From contig NW_024468918.1 in NCBI RefSeq assembly GCF_011745365.1, positions 1,020,488-1,084,487 on the forward strand: a stretch of DNA of 64,000 bases, written 5' to 3'. This document shows, in pieces, positions 35,397-46,132 of the stretch. Within the stretch, counting starts at the first letter, position 1. Every line of letters starts with the position of its first letter. This DNA comes from Cryphonectria parasitica EP155 (Eukaryota; Ascomycota; Sordariomycetes; Diaporthales; Cryphonectriaceae). Below the pieces are notes generated by a model, which had not been told where the DNA came from, did not search any database, and worked only from the letters and a program-made list of their open reading frames with translations. A program made the translations under genes and the position numbers.

Positions 35397-36265
35397 TGTA
35401 AATGCTATTTTCAGGACTGTCCTGAACCCTTACGTCGACGACATCCTCAACGAGCCCGCGTGCTTCCTAGGAGTCCACAAGCACCATCTATAGTGTTTTG
35501 AGTCTTGAAGGCGGACAGCACGATCTTTTCACTATGAATTATATCGAGTTCGGCAACGAGGATGATATGCTTACTGGAGGGTGCAGCATCTATGCCAGCC
35601 GGCTCACGACCATCTATAATGCTATTTATGCATAGTGTCATGTCTTCCCTCAACTATGCCCAGGCGGATGATGACGGTCACACATCATTATCTCACACCT
35701 GATGAGTTCGTCGAGTTGGTTGACGAGTGGGATCAAGTCTCGAGAGAAGGGGCGACGCTCTTGGCCGGGCAATACGCCAACACCTCAGGCAATGATGGCA
35801 CGGCGACGTATTGGTTTTACATGCAGGGGCGCTGCTCAGAAGCTCCTGTATACATGATCAGTAAGCGGCCATAATCCTGTTCCGCTTTTGCTTGCATTAA
35901 TCAATTCAATCTAGCTGACTTGAATAGGCATGGATGGAGATAAACAGGCTCCTTGGTCTCAACTCGACAATGTGCTCTATCACTGGCTGCAGCTTTTTCC
36001 GAGTGCAGGACATGTTCTCTCCGCACCATGATACCATACTTCCCGTGGACTATGGATTCTGCGTTGCTTCGTCCAGGTCCAGCTCGACCTTCTACGTCAA
36101 GCTAGCCAATTATATGGCTCGTTGACGGGACAATCACTTTTGCAATCTCCGGTGACACTTTCGTCATCCGCAGTTCTGTGAACGCTGAGCGGGAGCAAGC
36201 TTGTCTCCAATTATCCTGGCATTGTTCCATCAATCTTCAGACCTCGACGGTTTCTGGCAGCGCTT
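35397..36265 (+). pseudogene. GH51 alpha-L-arabinofuranosidase relic, 5'-truncated and frameshifted
   Basis: Pieces in shifting frames follow the order of the C-terminal half of GH51 enzymes. Near 35419 the DNA reads LNPYVDDILNE; 35501-35634 reads GGQHDLFTMNYIEFGNEDDM with the general-acid Glu in GNE, then GCSIYASRLTTIYNAIYA before a TAG. 35662-35865 reads MTVTHHYLTPDEFVELVDEW, YANTSGNDGTATYWFYMQG and PVYMI. A GTAAGC...AATAG intron still looks usable at about 35862-35930. After it come TMCSITGCSFFRVQDMFSPH, DTILPV and STFYVKLANY. Working enzymes are about 650 residues and remove arabinose from arabinan and arabinoxylan. The N-terminal half and a continuous frame are missing, so no active enzyme is expected. 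Confidence 0.72.
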
Positions 36266-36624
36266 ATGGCAGTTGTGGTTTTATCATTCCGCCTTGTTGG
36301 GGGGCATCTTTCCGGCGCTTGCCACCTGAATCGTCGCGATACCGGTCATTTGGTACGCAGCGCGATCTGATTTACCAGGTTGCCAGTAATCATACACAAT
36401 CTGTCTTGTATGCATCACCCTGCAGGTACTGCGTAGGCGTTGTTGTGTCGTCGCCATGTTATTAATTTAATATAAGCCCACCGACTATGAGTCACCTCGC
36501 TAGGGGCCTTGGTCTGTTGATATCAAGTGCGGCAAAGAGAAATAAAATGTTGCGGCAAAGCACACCGCCCTGAACGCCTTGCCATGCTGTAGCTCCCTGA
36601 AGAAAAGAATCTCGAATGCCGGCC
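36266..36624. other. Intergenic region
   Basis: This separates the GH51 relic from the 3' end of the AP-2 mu gene. No gene is seen. Confidence 0.5.
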
Positions 36625-38015
36625 TCAGAACCTGTTGTGCGATGGCATATATCAGCGACCAGTCCATGGGGTGCCTGCGTATTCAAATGTTGGGTGGTAA
36701 ACTCTTACCTAATTTCGTAGCTCCCTGCCCTCGTCATATACCTGACCCATTTTACGCTGCTATAGTTGCTCTTCTCGAAGACCTTCAGGTACCTCACCAG
36801 CAAGCCGCTGCTGGTAAACATCAGGAGGCTAAAGTTGATACTCAGGGGGGGCCGACTCCAGGTCTTCTGATTGGTCATGGAAGTCAGTTCGGCCTCGGCA
36901 CTGAGGACGAACTCGCTCTGGCCGGTGAAGCGGCCGATCTTCCAGACGATGTTGTTCTCGGCGGGCTCGTACTTTGCCTTGCCCTGGGTGCATCTCTCGT
37001 TGATTCTGGCGGTGTTGAGCGGGGTGGGGATGCGGACGACGACGTTAGTGGCGAAGAGCTTGGAGCCGAAGTTGGCCTTGACGCCGATGCTGTACTCGAC
37101 CTTGGTCTTGCCGACCTCGTTGACAATTGCGTGGACCTTGAAGGGGAGGTTGATGTTCTCGGTGGCGCGGTAGCGCATGAGCTCGAACTCGCCGTCGGGG
37201 GGCACGAAGGAGATGATGCGGTCCGAGTCGAACTTGCCGAGCTTGACGCACTGGTGGAACTGGCAGTCCTCGAGGGTGACGCTGCCGGCAGCGGCCTTGG
37301 TGGCTTTGGTGCCCATACGGTTGCCGCTCGGCAGGCTGAGCAGGCCATCGTTGTCGAGGAGCAGGCGGTCGTTGAGGCCGAACTTGCACTCAGGGGTGCC
37401 CGAGAGGTAGGCGCGCATGATGATCTGGCCGGTGACATCGGCGCGCAGGACGGCGCCCGTCGCCGACATGAGCAGGTTGACGTCCTCGATGACATCGACA
37501 AAGGCCTCGTTCTTGCGGTACTTGACGTCGGCCTTGCGCCACGAGAGGGCGCCGGTGGCCTGCATGGTGATCTTGGCTGAGTCCTCGGCCCTGTTCTCAG
37601 ACTTGACGCCCTCGGTGGTGATGTACATCTTGAGGGTGTCGGTCTCGGTATTCTGGGGGTAGCCGAAATCGATGATCTCGTCGAGCAGCTCATAGACGAG
37701 GACGAAGTTGTTCTTGACGGCCTCCTCGTCGAACTTGCCAAAATAGCCACGGCCCAGCTGGATCAAGCGGTAGAGGAACTCGAAGACGAGGGCGGCATTG
37801 GCGTTGCTCTTGGTGATGGCGACGAGGTAGATGTTCTCGTGCTTGACATGGCTAAAGGTGGTGCTGCCCAGCGTCAAGATGGGCGACCTGACCTGGGCGT
37901 TGCTGATGACCTGAATGCGGAAGACATCGGCGAGGCGGGGGCGGCAGTCGTTGCGAAAGGCGCGGAAGATGAGGTTCTCGCCCTTCTGGTTGAAGATGAG
38001 GATCCCAGAGAGCAT
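36625..38015 (-). CDS. APM4: AP-2 clathrin adaptor complex subunit mu
   Basis: The main exon is 38015-36709. Read straight through it stops right after SYEIR, but AG|GTAAGA is a good donor there and a CAACAG acceptor at 36634-36632 leads to a seven-base last exon (36631-36625) that completes EIRF and stops. This matches the conserved mu2 terminus and gives 437 residues. The N-terminal longin-like domain (about 1-135) contains MLSGILIFNQKGENLIFRAF and FVLVYELLDEIIDFGYPQNT. The mu homology domain (about 165-437) contains SWRKADVKYRKNEAFVDVIE, the cargo-binding part. AP-2 links plasma-membrane cargo to clathrin; in filamentous fungi it also serves apical endocytosis at hyphal tips. High third-base GC creates long meaningless frames on the other strand. 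Confidence 0.96.
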
Positions 38016-38115
38016 GGTTAGCCGACAGGGTTGCTATGGTGGTGGAGGGCGGGGTGGAAGGGGATGATGTATCAGGAGGAGGAGGGGAGTGACGAGGATC
38101 GGGCGGAGGAGGAGG

Positions 38116-38148
<33 letters not shown>

Positions 38149-40790
38149 ACTATAGTAGTAGTATCAACAGCAACGAGCAACAGCAGCAGTAGCACCAAAA
38201 GTTAGTGGCCGCTCTTGCCCCCTGACGCCGTTCAGAGGAAGACGCGGAAGGCACGAAGGGTTCCTGGCCCCGCAACATGATTATGTCAGCCAATTTCAGG
38301 GGCAGCACGTTCTTGCCATTTTGTTGTCCAGCAATTGTCTGTATCGATTTACTGATTAGGATACCAAGCTTCCCATGCCCCCACTTTCTCTCACCCCTCC
38401 TCGGCCCCCCTTCTCAACCACTACGACCTCTGCTGGAGGATAAATACAAGAAGGATGAAGAAGGAAAGAAAAATGTCTATCTCAAGAACTAGGTAAACGT
38501 TTCGAATCATTCAGTTGACTACAGTTACCATAGTGAGCTGACTCGCAGACATACCACTTGCTATCACGCACTCCAACTCGTGCATATTCTGAAGGTGACA
38601 ACGCGTCCCATCTTAACACACGCACGCTGGTCTCCTCCTCCTCCTCCACCACCTCCTCCCATGCATATTCAGATCGGATCAAAGCTGGTGTCGATCAGGC
38701 TTTCAAAGGGAGAAGAAGAAAAAGAGACGAAGGAAAAAAGAGCAAGGGCAAGGCTGCATGTGTCAGTGTTGCGTCTATATTTGGGAATATGATTGATCAG
38801 TCGACTCAGACGACACGCTGGCATGTGCATTTGACGCGGCTGGCGACACTGTCTGTGCTGCGGCTGAAGCTGTGGCCCCCAAAGGCAGCTAAATGACCGC
38901 GGCGGAAGGATCACCATCAACATGGCAACTAGTCCTACTATGGCTCATGCCGTGTGGCAAAGGCATACGCCTGTGCCGCAGCTGCTGCCGTTGGCCGCGA
39001 ATCCCCCCTTCAAGGGATGCAAAGGGTGTGTGGTGTGTCATTCTGAACGCCCTAGGATGTCTGTCTGGGTGACAAACTTGAAACTCGATCCAGCGTATCA
39101 GATTTTTAGCAGAGCCTGGCAGAGGGAAAGAAGAGAGTGCGCTCCCTCGACGACACCATTCACGCTCAATTGAGACTATTAGTACCTGTCGGCAACGAAC
39201 ATGGGCACTGAAATGGCATGCAGGACATGACTGTTCTGTCTGGCGGATTGGCGGATCTTCTGGAACCCTTCTGGGACCCTCTCTGGCGCACATCGCATCG
39301 AATCTAATCCCCACTGCTCATGGTGGCTCCACTTGTACGTGTGCTTGGAGCGTGCGCAAGAGATCGCTCTCTAAGTGGCGCTATCCTTAGGGCAAAAGAC
39401 AGACAAGACTCATCCATCTCCATCCTGGAATCATTTCAATCTTGACTGTTCTCGACTCTCGACTCTGAGCTTTCAACTTGGTTTACCCCTGAGGACGAAT
39501 ACCTCCGGTCAAAAAATACGGCAGGTCCCGTCGCTCATGTCACCCACATTCCCCCCCCCCCCCCAAAAAAAAAAAAGCTGACTGCATGGGCAAACCTCGC
39601 CAACCCCTGAATCATGCGCATTGCAGGACAAAGAGGCACGACCAACGGACGACCAGCATCAGCCTGCCAGGCACCGCCAGGGACCAATCCAGACCCCGGT
39701 CTTGTTGGTCGTCAGCAACATTGGTTGGTTCTGCCATCGATTCCTTCGGCTGAAGGGGGGAGATCCTACTGCAGTCACAACCACAGCCTGGAAGGCTGGA
39801 AGGGACGCAGGAGAGCTGCCGTTGTTCCGTGGTACTAGTCTGACACCCTTCTCACACATATGCGAGTGGTTCGCGCCCTTCTTCAATCTCTATACGCCCT
39901 TCGTTCGCTTCTTTGAGTGCAGATATTGCTGATCCTCCTGACCGATGCAGGGGAACGAAAGCAGGCCGCCCGTCTCTACCGTCTCCGATCGTAGGCTGGA
40001 CCCCATTTGGGGTGCACCCCTCCAACGAGGCCTCCCTTCTTGGTAGAAGCGCGACGCAATTGTTCTTCAGTGTTTCATAATTAACTTCCACGCCTGTCAC
40101 CCCAAGTGCCTCGTCACAAGAGTGGATCCTCCGGGCATTTGGCAATTCTGAGTGGAGCTTCCTCGGGTGCTCCTTGGGGCCCCGGCGTCCATGGCGCTCC
40201 CATCATGGAGTGTACGACTCTGCCGTCTCCACCCCCCTTGTGAGCCTGGACCCTCTCGATTTTCCATTCTTGTCCGGCCTCACCATCGCCTGCATCTCTT
40301 TGGTTCGAGGGCTGAATTAGTTGCATGGGCTGCCGGCCAGTGGAGATTTCGCAAGGCCCCCCAGGTCCTTACACTAAATGCTATCCATCCGTTGGAAAGA
40401 AGAAAAAAAGTTATTCCCCATTGCTGTCTTCCTGCTTCGAATCCTCTTGAATGTGACCTGCTTTGCGCCCATATACGTCCCCCACCTCCGAGGCCAAAGG
40501 ACCTCTCGAGCAGGCTTCACTCTCCTTGCACATACACACTCTCTCCCCCAGCGAGCATTGAAGTATTTCAGCTTCTTTCCCCTTTGTTGTTGCTATTCTC
40601 ATCTTCTTCAACAGCCACCCTTGCCTTGGTCATACTTGGCTAAGACATACTTCTGGCTCTTTTGAAAGGCGGTTCCTTCAGATCTTGTGTACCCGGTTCC
40701 GCTGAATAACTGGTGACGACCGCTCTCGTCTTTTCCCCTTTTCTTCTTTTTTTCTTTCTTTTCTTCTACTTCCTCTCCTTTGCCAACATC
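38016..40790. other. Divergent intergenic region
   Basis: About 2.8 kb between the AP-2 mu start (minus) and the bestrophin-like start (plus). It has a GGA/GAT trinucleotide tract at 38104-38148, a C14A12 homopolymer pair at 39551-39576 and a long pyrimidine-rich leader just before 40791. No gene is recognised. Confidence 0.5.
38104..38148 (+). repeat. GGA then GAT trinucleotide microsatellite
   Basis: A (GGA)n tract passes into about ten GAT units in the 5' flank of the AP-2 mu gene. It is a simple sequence repeat. Confidence 0.9.
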
Positions 40791-42643
40791 ATGGCGGACG
40801 GCGGAGAATACCATGCCTCGCCCAGCAATGCCCAGGGCGGCGACGACGTTGCCCACCCGGGCCACAAGGGGTCGCTCGAAGACATCCCTCCTCTCGATAA
40901 GGTCGAGTCCCTGCTGCGCTCCAGGGCCAACACGCCGAACCCTTTCAGCCGACAGCACACGAGCTTAGATCTCGATGATTACTTTGTGAGCCATTGCCTA
41001 TTATTGCCTCCTCCTCCTCCACACGGGCACGCGACCAGCTCGCGTAGCCACTCTGTCCGTGCCGCCGCACGGGTGCTCGACACTCACTAACAAGAGACTC
41101 CTCTAGCACGGTCCACGAGATATTCTCAAGCATTCAAAATGGCCCATGTTCATGCGGATGCATGGTAGTATCCTACCGAAGATGATTGTACCGCTCTTCA
41201 TCCTGGGGGGTTGGGCGACATGCATAACATGCATCTCGGAATTCACCCGGGTACAGTGTAAGTTAAGAACAACATCAGCTTTTGCTACCTGGTGACTTAC
41301 TATGGATGACGCTGACGTTCTTGTTATTTCTCTCCCTCTAGTGGGCGTGAGCTCGATTCTTCTCACCGTGACCGGTTTCGTCGTCAGTCTGGGCCTGAGC
41401 TTCCGGAACTCCAGTGCCTACGAGCGTTATATGGAAGGTCGGAAATACTGGGCCCAGATCATCCTGTCGTCGCAGAACCTCGCACGTGTGTTCTGGCTGC
41501 ATGCCAAAGAACGCCCAGACAGCAAGGACAAGGACATACTTGCCAAATTGTTAGTCTCTCTTGGCTATCGTTTTCATTCCGAAAGGGAGAAAAGAGGAGA
41601 GGAAGAATCCCTTGCTAACGCGGAGGTGTCATGTGTAGGACCGCGCTCAACCTCATCACCGCCTTTGCCGTCGCAGTCAAGCACAAGCTTCGCTTTGAGC
41701 CGTACACCAACTACGATGACATAACGAGCCTCGTGGGCCACCTGGACACCTTTGCCCTCCATGCGACTCACGATACCCCCGATCTGGCTTCGCTCCGCCG
41801 TCAGAACAAATTCAAGGCTACTGGCGAGTACCTGGGCATCTCCTTCGCCGCCAGCAACCCACGCAAGGCCATCAAGAAGGCCACGCGACCCCTTGGCAAC
41901 CTTCCTCTCGAGATCCTGAGCTACCTCGCCAGTTTTCTGGACGAGATCATCGAGAACGGCCAGCTCACCGTCCCCATGCAGCAGACCCTGGCTTGTAAGT
42001 AGTCACTTTTCATCGACTGGCCCCGAGAGATCACATTCACGTTGTGCAGGTATCTTTGAACATGTTCTGACACGGTTTCACTTGTGTGACAGATAACAAT
42101 ATTGCGGCGCTGAACGATGCCCTCGTCGGTACCGAACGAGTCCTCACTACTCCGCTCCCGATTGCTTACGCCATCGCCATCTCGCAAATCACCTGGGTCT
42201 ACTGCTTTCTGTTGCCCTTCCAGCTCTACTCGAACCTGCACTGGGTGACGATTCCCGCAACAGTGGCCGCGGGGTACATCATTCTGGGCCTGCTCTTCAT
42301 CGGACGGGAGATCGAGAACCCCTTTGGCGAGGATGTCAACGACCTGCCGCTCGAGAACTACTGTGCGCAGATCGCCGCGGAGATGGACGTCATCGCAGCC
42401 AGGCGCAAGCCTCGCAATGTGGAGTGGATCGAGACGATCGACAACAAGGTCCTGTGGCCCCTCAGCCAGAGCGGCTGGAATGTGTGGATGCACAGGGGCG
42501 AGTCCAAGCTGCGTGAGGCGCTCAAGGCCAAGACCGAGCTCGGCTTCGAGGATCGCCAGCCCGACACCATCAACACGGGGAAGACGAGCGGTACAGAGAA
42601 GACTGAGGCCACGTCAGAAACCACGGCTGTGCACAGCGTCTGA
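40791..42643 (+). CDS. Bestrophin/UPF0187-like anion channel
   Basis: Five exons join to 486 residues: 40791-40985, 41107-41257, 41342-41549, 41639-41994 and 42093-42643, in phase at every junction. The product belongs to the bestrophin, RFP-TM chloride channel/UPF0187 family. After a soluble N-terminus comes KWPMFMRMHGSILPKMIVPL and a first membrane segment. Then LLTVTGFVVSLGLSFRNSSA and YERYMEGRKYW form the conserved second segment and loop. The later hydrophobic pair has TWVYCFLLPFQLYSNLHWV and TVAAGYIILGLLFIGREIE. The family signature IENPFGEDVNDLPLE follows. The last 100 residues are soluble and end in a Thr/Glu-rich tail. Fungal members are thought to conduct anions across cell or organelle membranes; the compartment cannot be told. 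A pyrimidine-rich leader precedes the ATG. Confidence 0.93.
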
Positions 42644-44323
42644 AACAGAAAGAGATGCATTGCCCCGGTGGTGGCCAGGGAAGGTAGATGCAACTCTGCA
42701 CATATTTGGGCAGAGTTGCGGTGTGATGGCCAGACGTTAGTAATGGGGTCAGATGAGAGGCATTGGAGCGACAAGGGAGTCGTACAAGTCTCAGATGCCC
42801 TCGACAATCGGCCGCCGAGATCGTTCTGGACCCTTTTTCTTTTCCACTTAATATCTGTTTTGTTATGGCTTTGAAGGATCGAACACCGAGTGTGCTGGCA
42901 AACAAGTCATTCGCCCATGGCAAGACCAACCGATTTTTCCCCCCTTCTTTTTATTTCTTTTGTGTTCCCTTTCGGCTGGCGATGGCATTACAAAATCGGC
43001 ACGGTATGGCACGGAACTATGGTTTTGGCGTTTTCTTTTACACAATTGCAGGGCATCTTAAAACAAGAAGACTGGACAAGCGAGCGGTCCCGGAACTCTG
43101 ACGAGATCGGGAACGACCACAATATACACGTTCGTGCTGTCATGGGAGAGAGCACTCTTGCAATATTTGTAAATTGCGGGGTCGGTGACACGATCAATAA
43201 ACTATTACAGAGACATATGTTTGACAATATCGATATTGCGTACCACGGCGTGACCGTCTTCCCTCGGTAGAGGTCAAGAGCCACAAGGGCGTGTGCGGCT
43301 CTACGAAACAAGGTTCCAAGACGTCATGTTCCACTCCTTCACAGCTTCCCTCCCCCATTTGGCCCCACGATCGAGATCTGTCATACAAGCCCCATGGCGT
43401 CGTGTTGCTACAGACAGCGGTTCAGGTAGAAAGAGGTGTCTGACGATGCTAGCGGCCTTTTCTTCTTTGGTCTGGACCGTCAAAGATCTCGGGAATGGAA
43501 CGGCGGCAGGCGTCACGATCACAATAGGCTATAGCTTAGGTGAGAGGTGGTCATTATCCTTTCCTGCTGTTCATTCATTGTTTTGATGAAAGCCACTTTC
43601 AGGAGGGGTGTTACGTCGCTATGGCGTGCGAGGCTTCGCGGTGGCTTGTGGGCTACCTCATTTTGTCTTACGGATCATGCCGCTTCCCAAGGCGTCCCGG
43701 ACGCCGTTCCTTTTGGAGGAGGGGGGGTGGAGGGGGAGGGTGTTCCCGACTCTCAAGCAAGACTGATTCTCCGTCATGGTGCTTATGGCTTCTCGGGCTT
43801 ATTCAGTGTAGGAACATCCGTGACGTGCAATCTCGCCACTCTTTCAGGACGGGATTTCTACATTCTGTGGCTCTTCATATTATATCTTCTTCATACCTGT
43901 TTCAGCGGTACAAGTTTGGCCATGCATCAAGTTTGAGCAGCACAGGCAACTTTCCCTAATCTTGAACTGTGCTCCAGGGACGGGTCTGCCACTGGTTGAA
44001 CATGGTCCGGGAACTCGTTGCCCTACAAAGTTTCGCGACTGGAGAGATCCTGTACAACCCATAGGTAGGAATGGTGAAGCGAAATGTGAGAGAAACAAAG
44101 GTTATCACTGTGCAAACTTGGCGAGCGCAGTCGGTGACCACCGTCACTCCTCGGCATTCAAAATAACCCCCCAACAATTCTTGAAACGTTCTGCTCGTGC
44201 GAGCATCACTATTTCTCATGATGCGAAAACTCGACAGGTGCAGACTTTCCATGCTCAACCCTCAGTCGATGTCCAGTGTTCGATCCTACGGCGGAAAACG
44301 AACAAGGTGTATGCCATCTCAAG
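42644..44323. other. Intergenic region
   Basis: About 1.7 kb. A long open frame at 43547-43936 is glycine-rich in part, but has no recognisable domain and no supporting context. The right end is the promoter of the next secreted protein gene. Confidence 0.5.
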
Positions 44324-45173
44324 ATGAAGATCGTCTTCGCAGGCTTGACTCGCTTCGTTGTGCTCTTGAGCAGTGCTGTTGCTCGTAAAGTTGAATTGAA
44401 CACTCGTGTTGAGACGATGCTCCCCGCCAATTCCACGTCCTCTATTGTCAACACCACTTCTGAAATCTCGACTACCTTACGAACTATCTACACGTCTCCT
44501 CCCAATGCTACTGTCATGCTTCCTCACATGTACCTCTTTGAATTGACTGCCTATGTCAACAAGACTACAAAACACGCCCAGTAAGCCCTTGGCTCATGAT
44601 CATCAACACCTGTTCTGTCTCGGTGCACATTTCTTACCCAATCACAGCTATTCTTTCCTTTGGTGGATTGAGCCTGACTTCGACGCTGTGAGATGCACGG
44701 CCTCAGCTGCAGCCTCTGACGGCAAGCTCGACGATGTCGTGAAGTCTCAATGCTGGCAGGACCAACCTGGGTAAATTAGAACTCGTACACTAGGCTGGAA
44801 TTCCCTGTTCCCGTCTATTTCTGCAGACGCAAGTCTCAGTTCACAAGCACAATGCTGACGCCTCTTCGCCGTCGCCGTTCTCAGGCTCAAGCCGCCCAAC
44901 GACACGTCTCTTGCTCACTTCAGCTTCGCGTGGGAGCACGTCTACAACGGCACCGTGCTGATCCTTCGCTCGACCAACCCAGCCAGTGCTCACCACTGTC
45001 CAAGTTTTCCGCACGATGCGTGTTGGGCCCAGGGTCTGCACTGGATCAGCCCCAAGAATATCAAGTGGATTGGCGGGGTGCAGCGGTTCGTTGGCGACAG
45101 CACTCTTCAGTTCCTGGGAACGTACTGCGAGTCGGGGATGGAGGAGTGTACTTGGTCTGAGTACCTGTACTAG
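44324..45173 (+). CDS. Secreted protein of unknown function
   Basis: Three exons join to 222 residues: 44324-44580, 44648-44770 and 44885-45173. The ATG opens a plausible signal peptide (MKIVFAGLTRFVVLLSSAVA). The mature part begins with a Thr/Ser/Asn-rich stretch with several NxT/S sites, then has strands such as YLFELTAYVNKTT, YSFLWWIEPDFDAVRC, FSFAWEHVYNGTVLILRS and WISPKNIKWIGG. There are six cysteines after the leader (RC, QC, HC, AC, YC and EC), so three disulfides are possible. The family is not recognised and no activity is claimed. It is one of several secreted-protein genes in this window. Confidence 0.68.
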
Positions 45174-46132
45174 TGGTGTCCTGGAGTATTAAGTCGGGTG
45201 ATCTGAGGATGTCTTAATCATGTTGTAGCTGAATCTCTAGAGTGGTCATGCAACATTCGCCCTCAGATTACTGTAATAGAAAGACAAACTTCTCATATCG
45301 CCAGTTAGAATGATAAGTAAACAATGGGGAGTGGCCGTTGACAGAATCTTGTGTGGAATGTCCTCATATCTGTTGCCTTGTGCTCTAGCCTGTGCAGCTG
45401 TGCTCGATTGGTCTTTCGTTACCCGAAGGAAAATTCAATGGAACCGGGGACGTAGTTAAGCGTCTAGACCAAGAACTATGTCCCTATTAGTAGTAAAACA
45501 TTTGCCTGAGGCAGGCTGGTCGCCTATGAACTTATGGAGCGTCGACATGTTTGAGTGGTCAAACTTGCTTCATATTGCAGTCTTGTCTCTGAACAGCAAA
45601 GATAGAGAGAGTGGTCGAAAACAATCTCGTCACTATTGTCCCTCAGAATAAGATCATAGTCATTGAACATTGACCTGTCCAAAAATTGGTAGTGCTTACT
45701 TTTCTTCATCCAGGCCAATGAAGAGGGGATGAGATAATTGCTATGAAAAATACCGCCTATCTACAAAACGCCCGAATACGGCAGAAGACCAGGCCCAAGG
45801 GGGTAAATACATGCTGCATTAGGACACCAGGTGGTGGGATAATGCATCTTGAGCCATCAATGGAGGCTAATTAAAAGCTGACACTCAACTTGAATGTTGT
45901 GCTCGCTTATGCATGTTGCCTGCTCACGCAGTAGTCTTTCTGCAGACCTTCGTATCTTCCCATTCCAAGCTATCTTCTCCTCTTTTGCGCCAAGTCCGGT
46001 CAGCGTCTTCACATAGTGATCATCTCTATAGATCTGTTTCCCTTTTCTCTCTTTCTTTTCCGTTTTTGCTTTGGTGATGATACCTTAGAGTCGCATAATA
46101 TTATATCAATAGTAGTACATTCAAGCCACACA
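45174..46132. other. Intergenic region
   Basis: This is the 3' flank of the unknown secreted protein gene and the promoter of the dehydrogenase-like gene. No gene is recognised. Confidence 0.5.

Noticed and set aside
36579..37580. 333-codon plus-strand frame opposite AP-2 mu
   Set aside because: Shadow frame from strong third-base GC; the antisense protein is low-complexity and unlike any family.
43547..43936. 130-codon open frame, partly glycine-rich
   Set aside because: No domain, no leader, no splice context; another frame is equally open over the same stretch.
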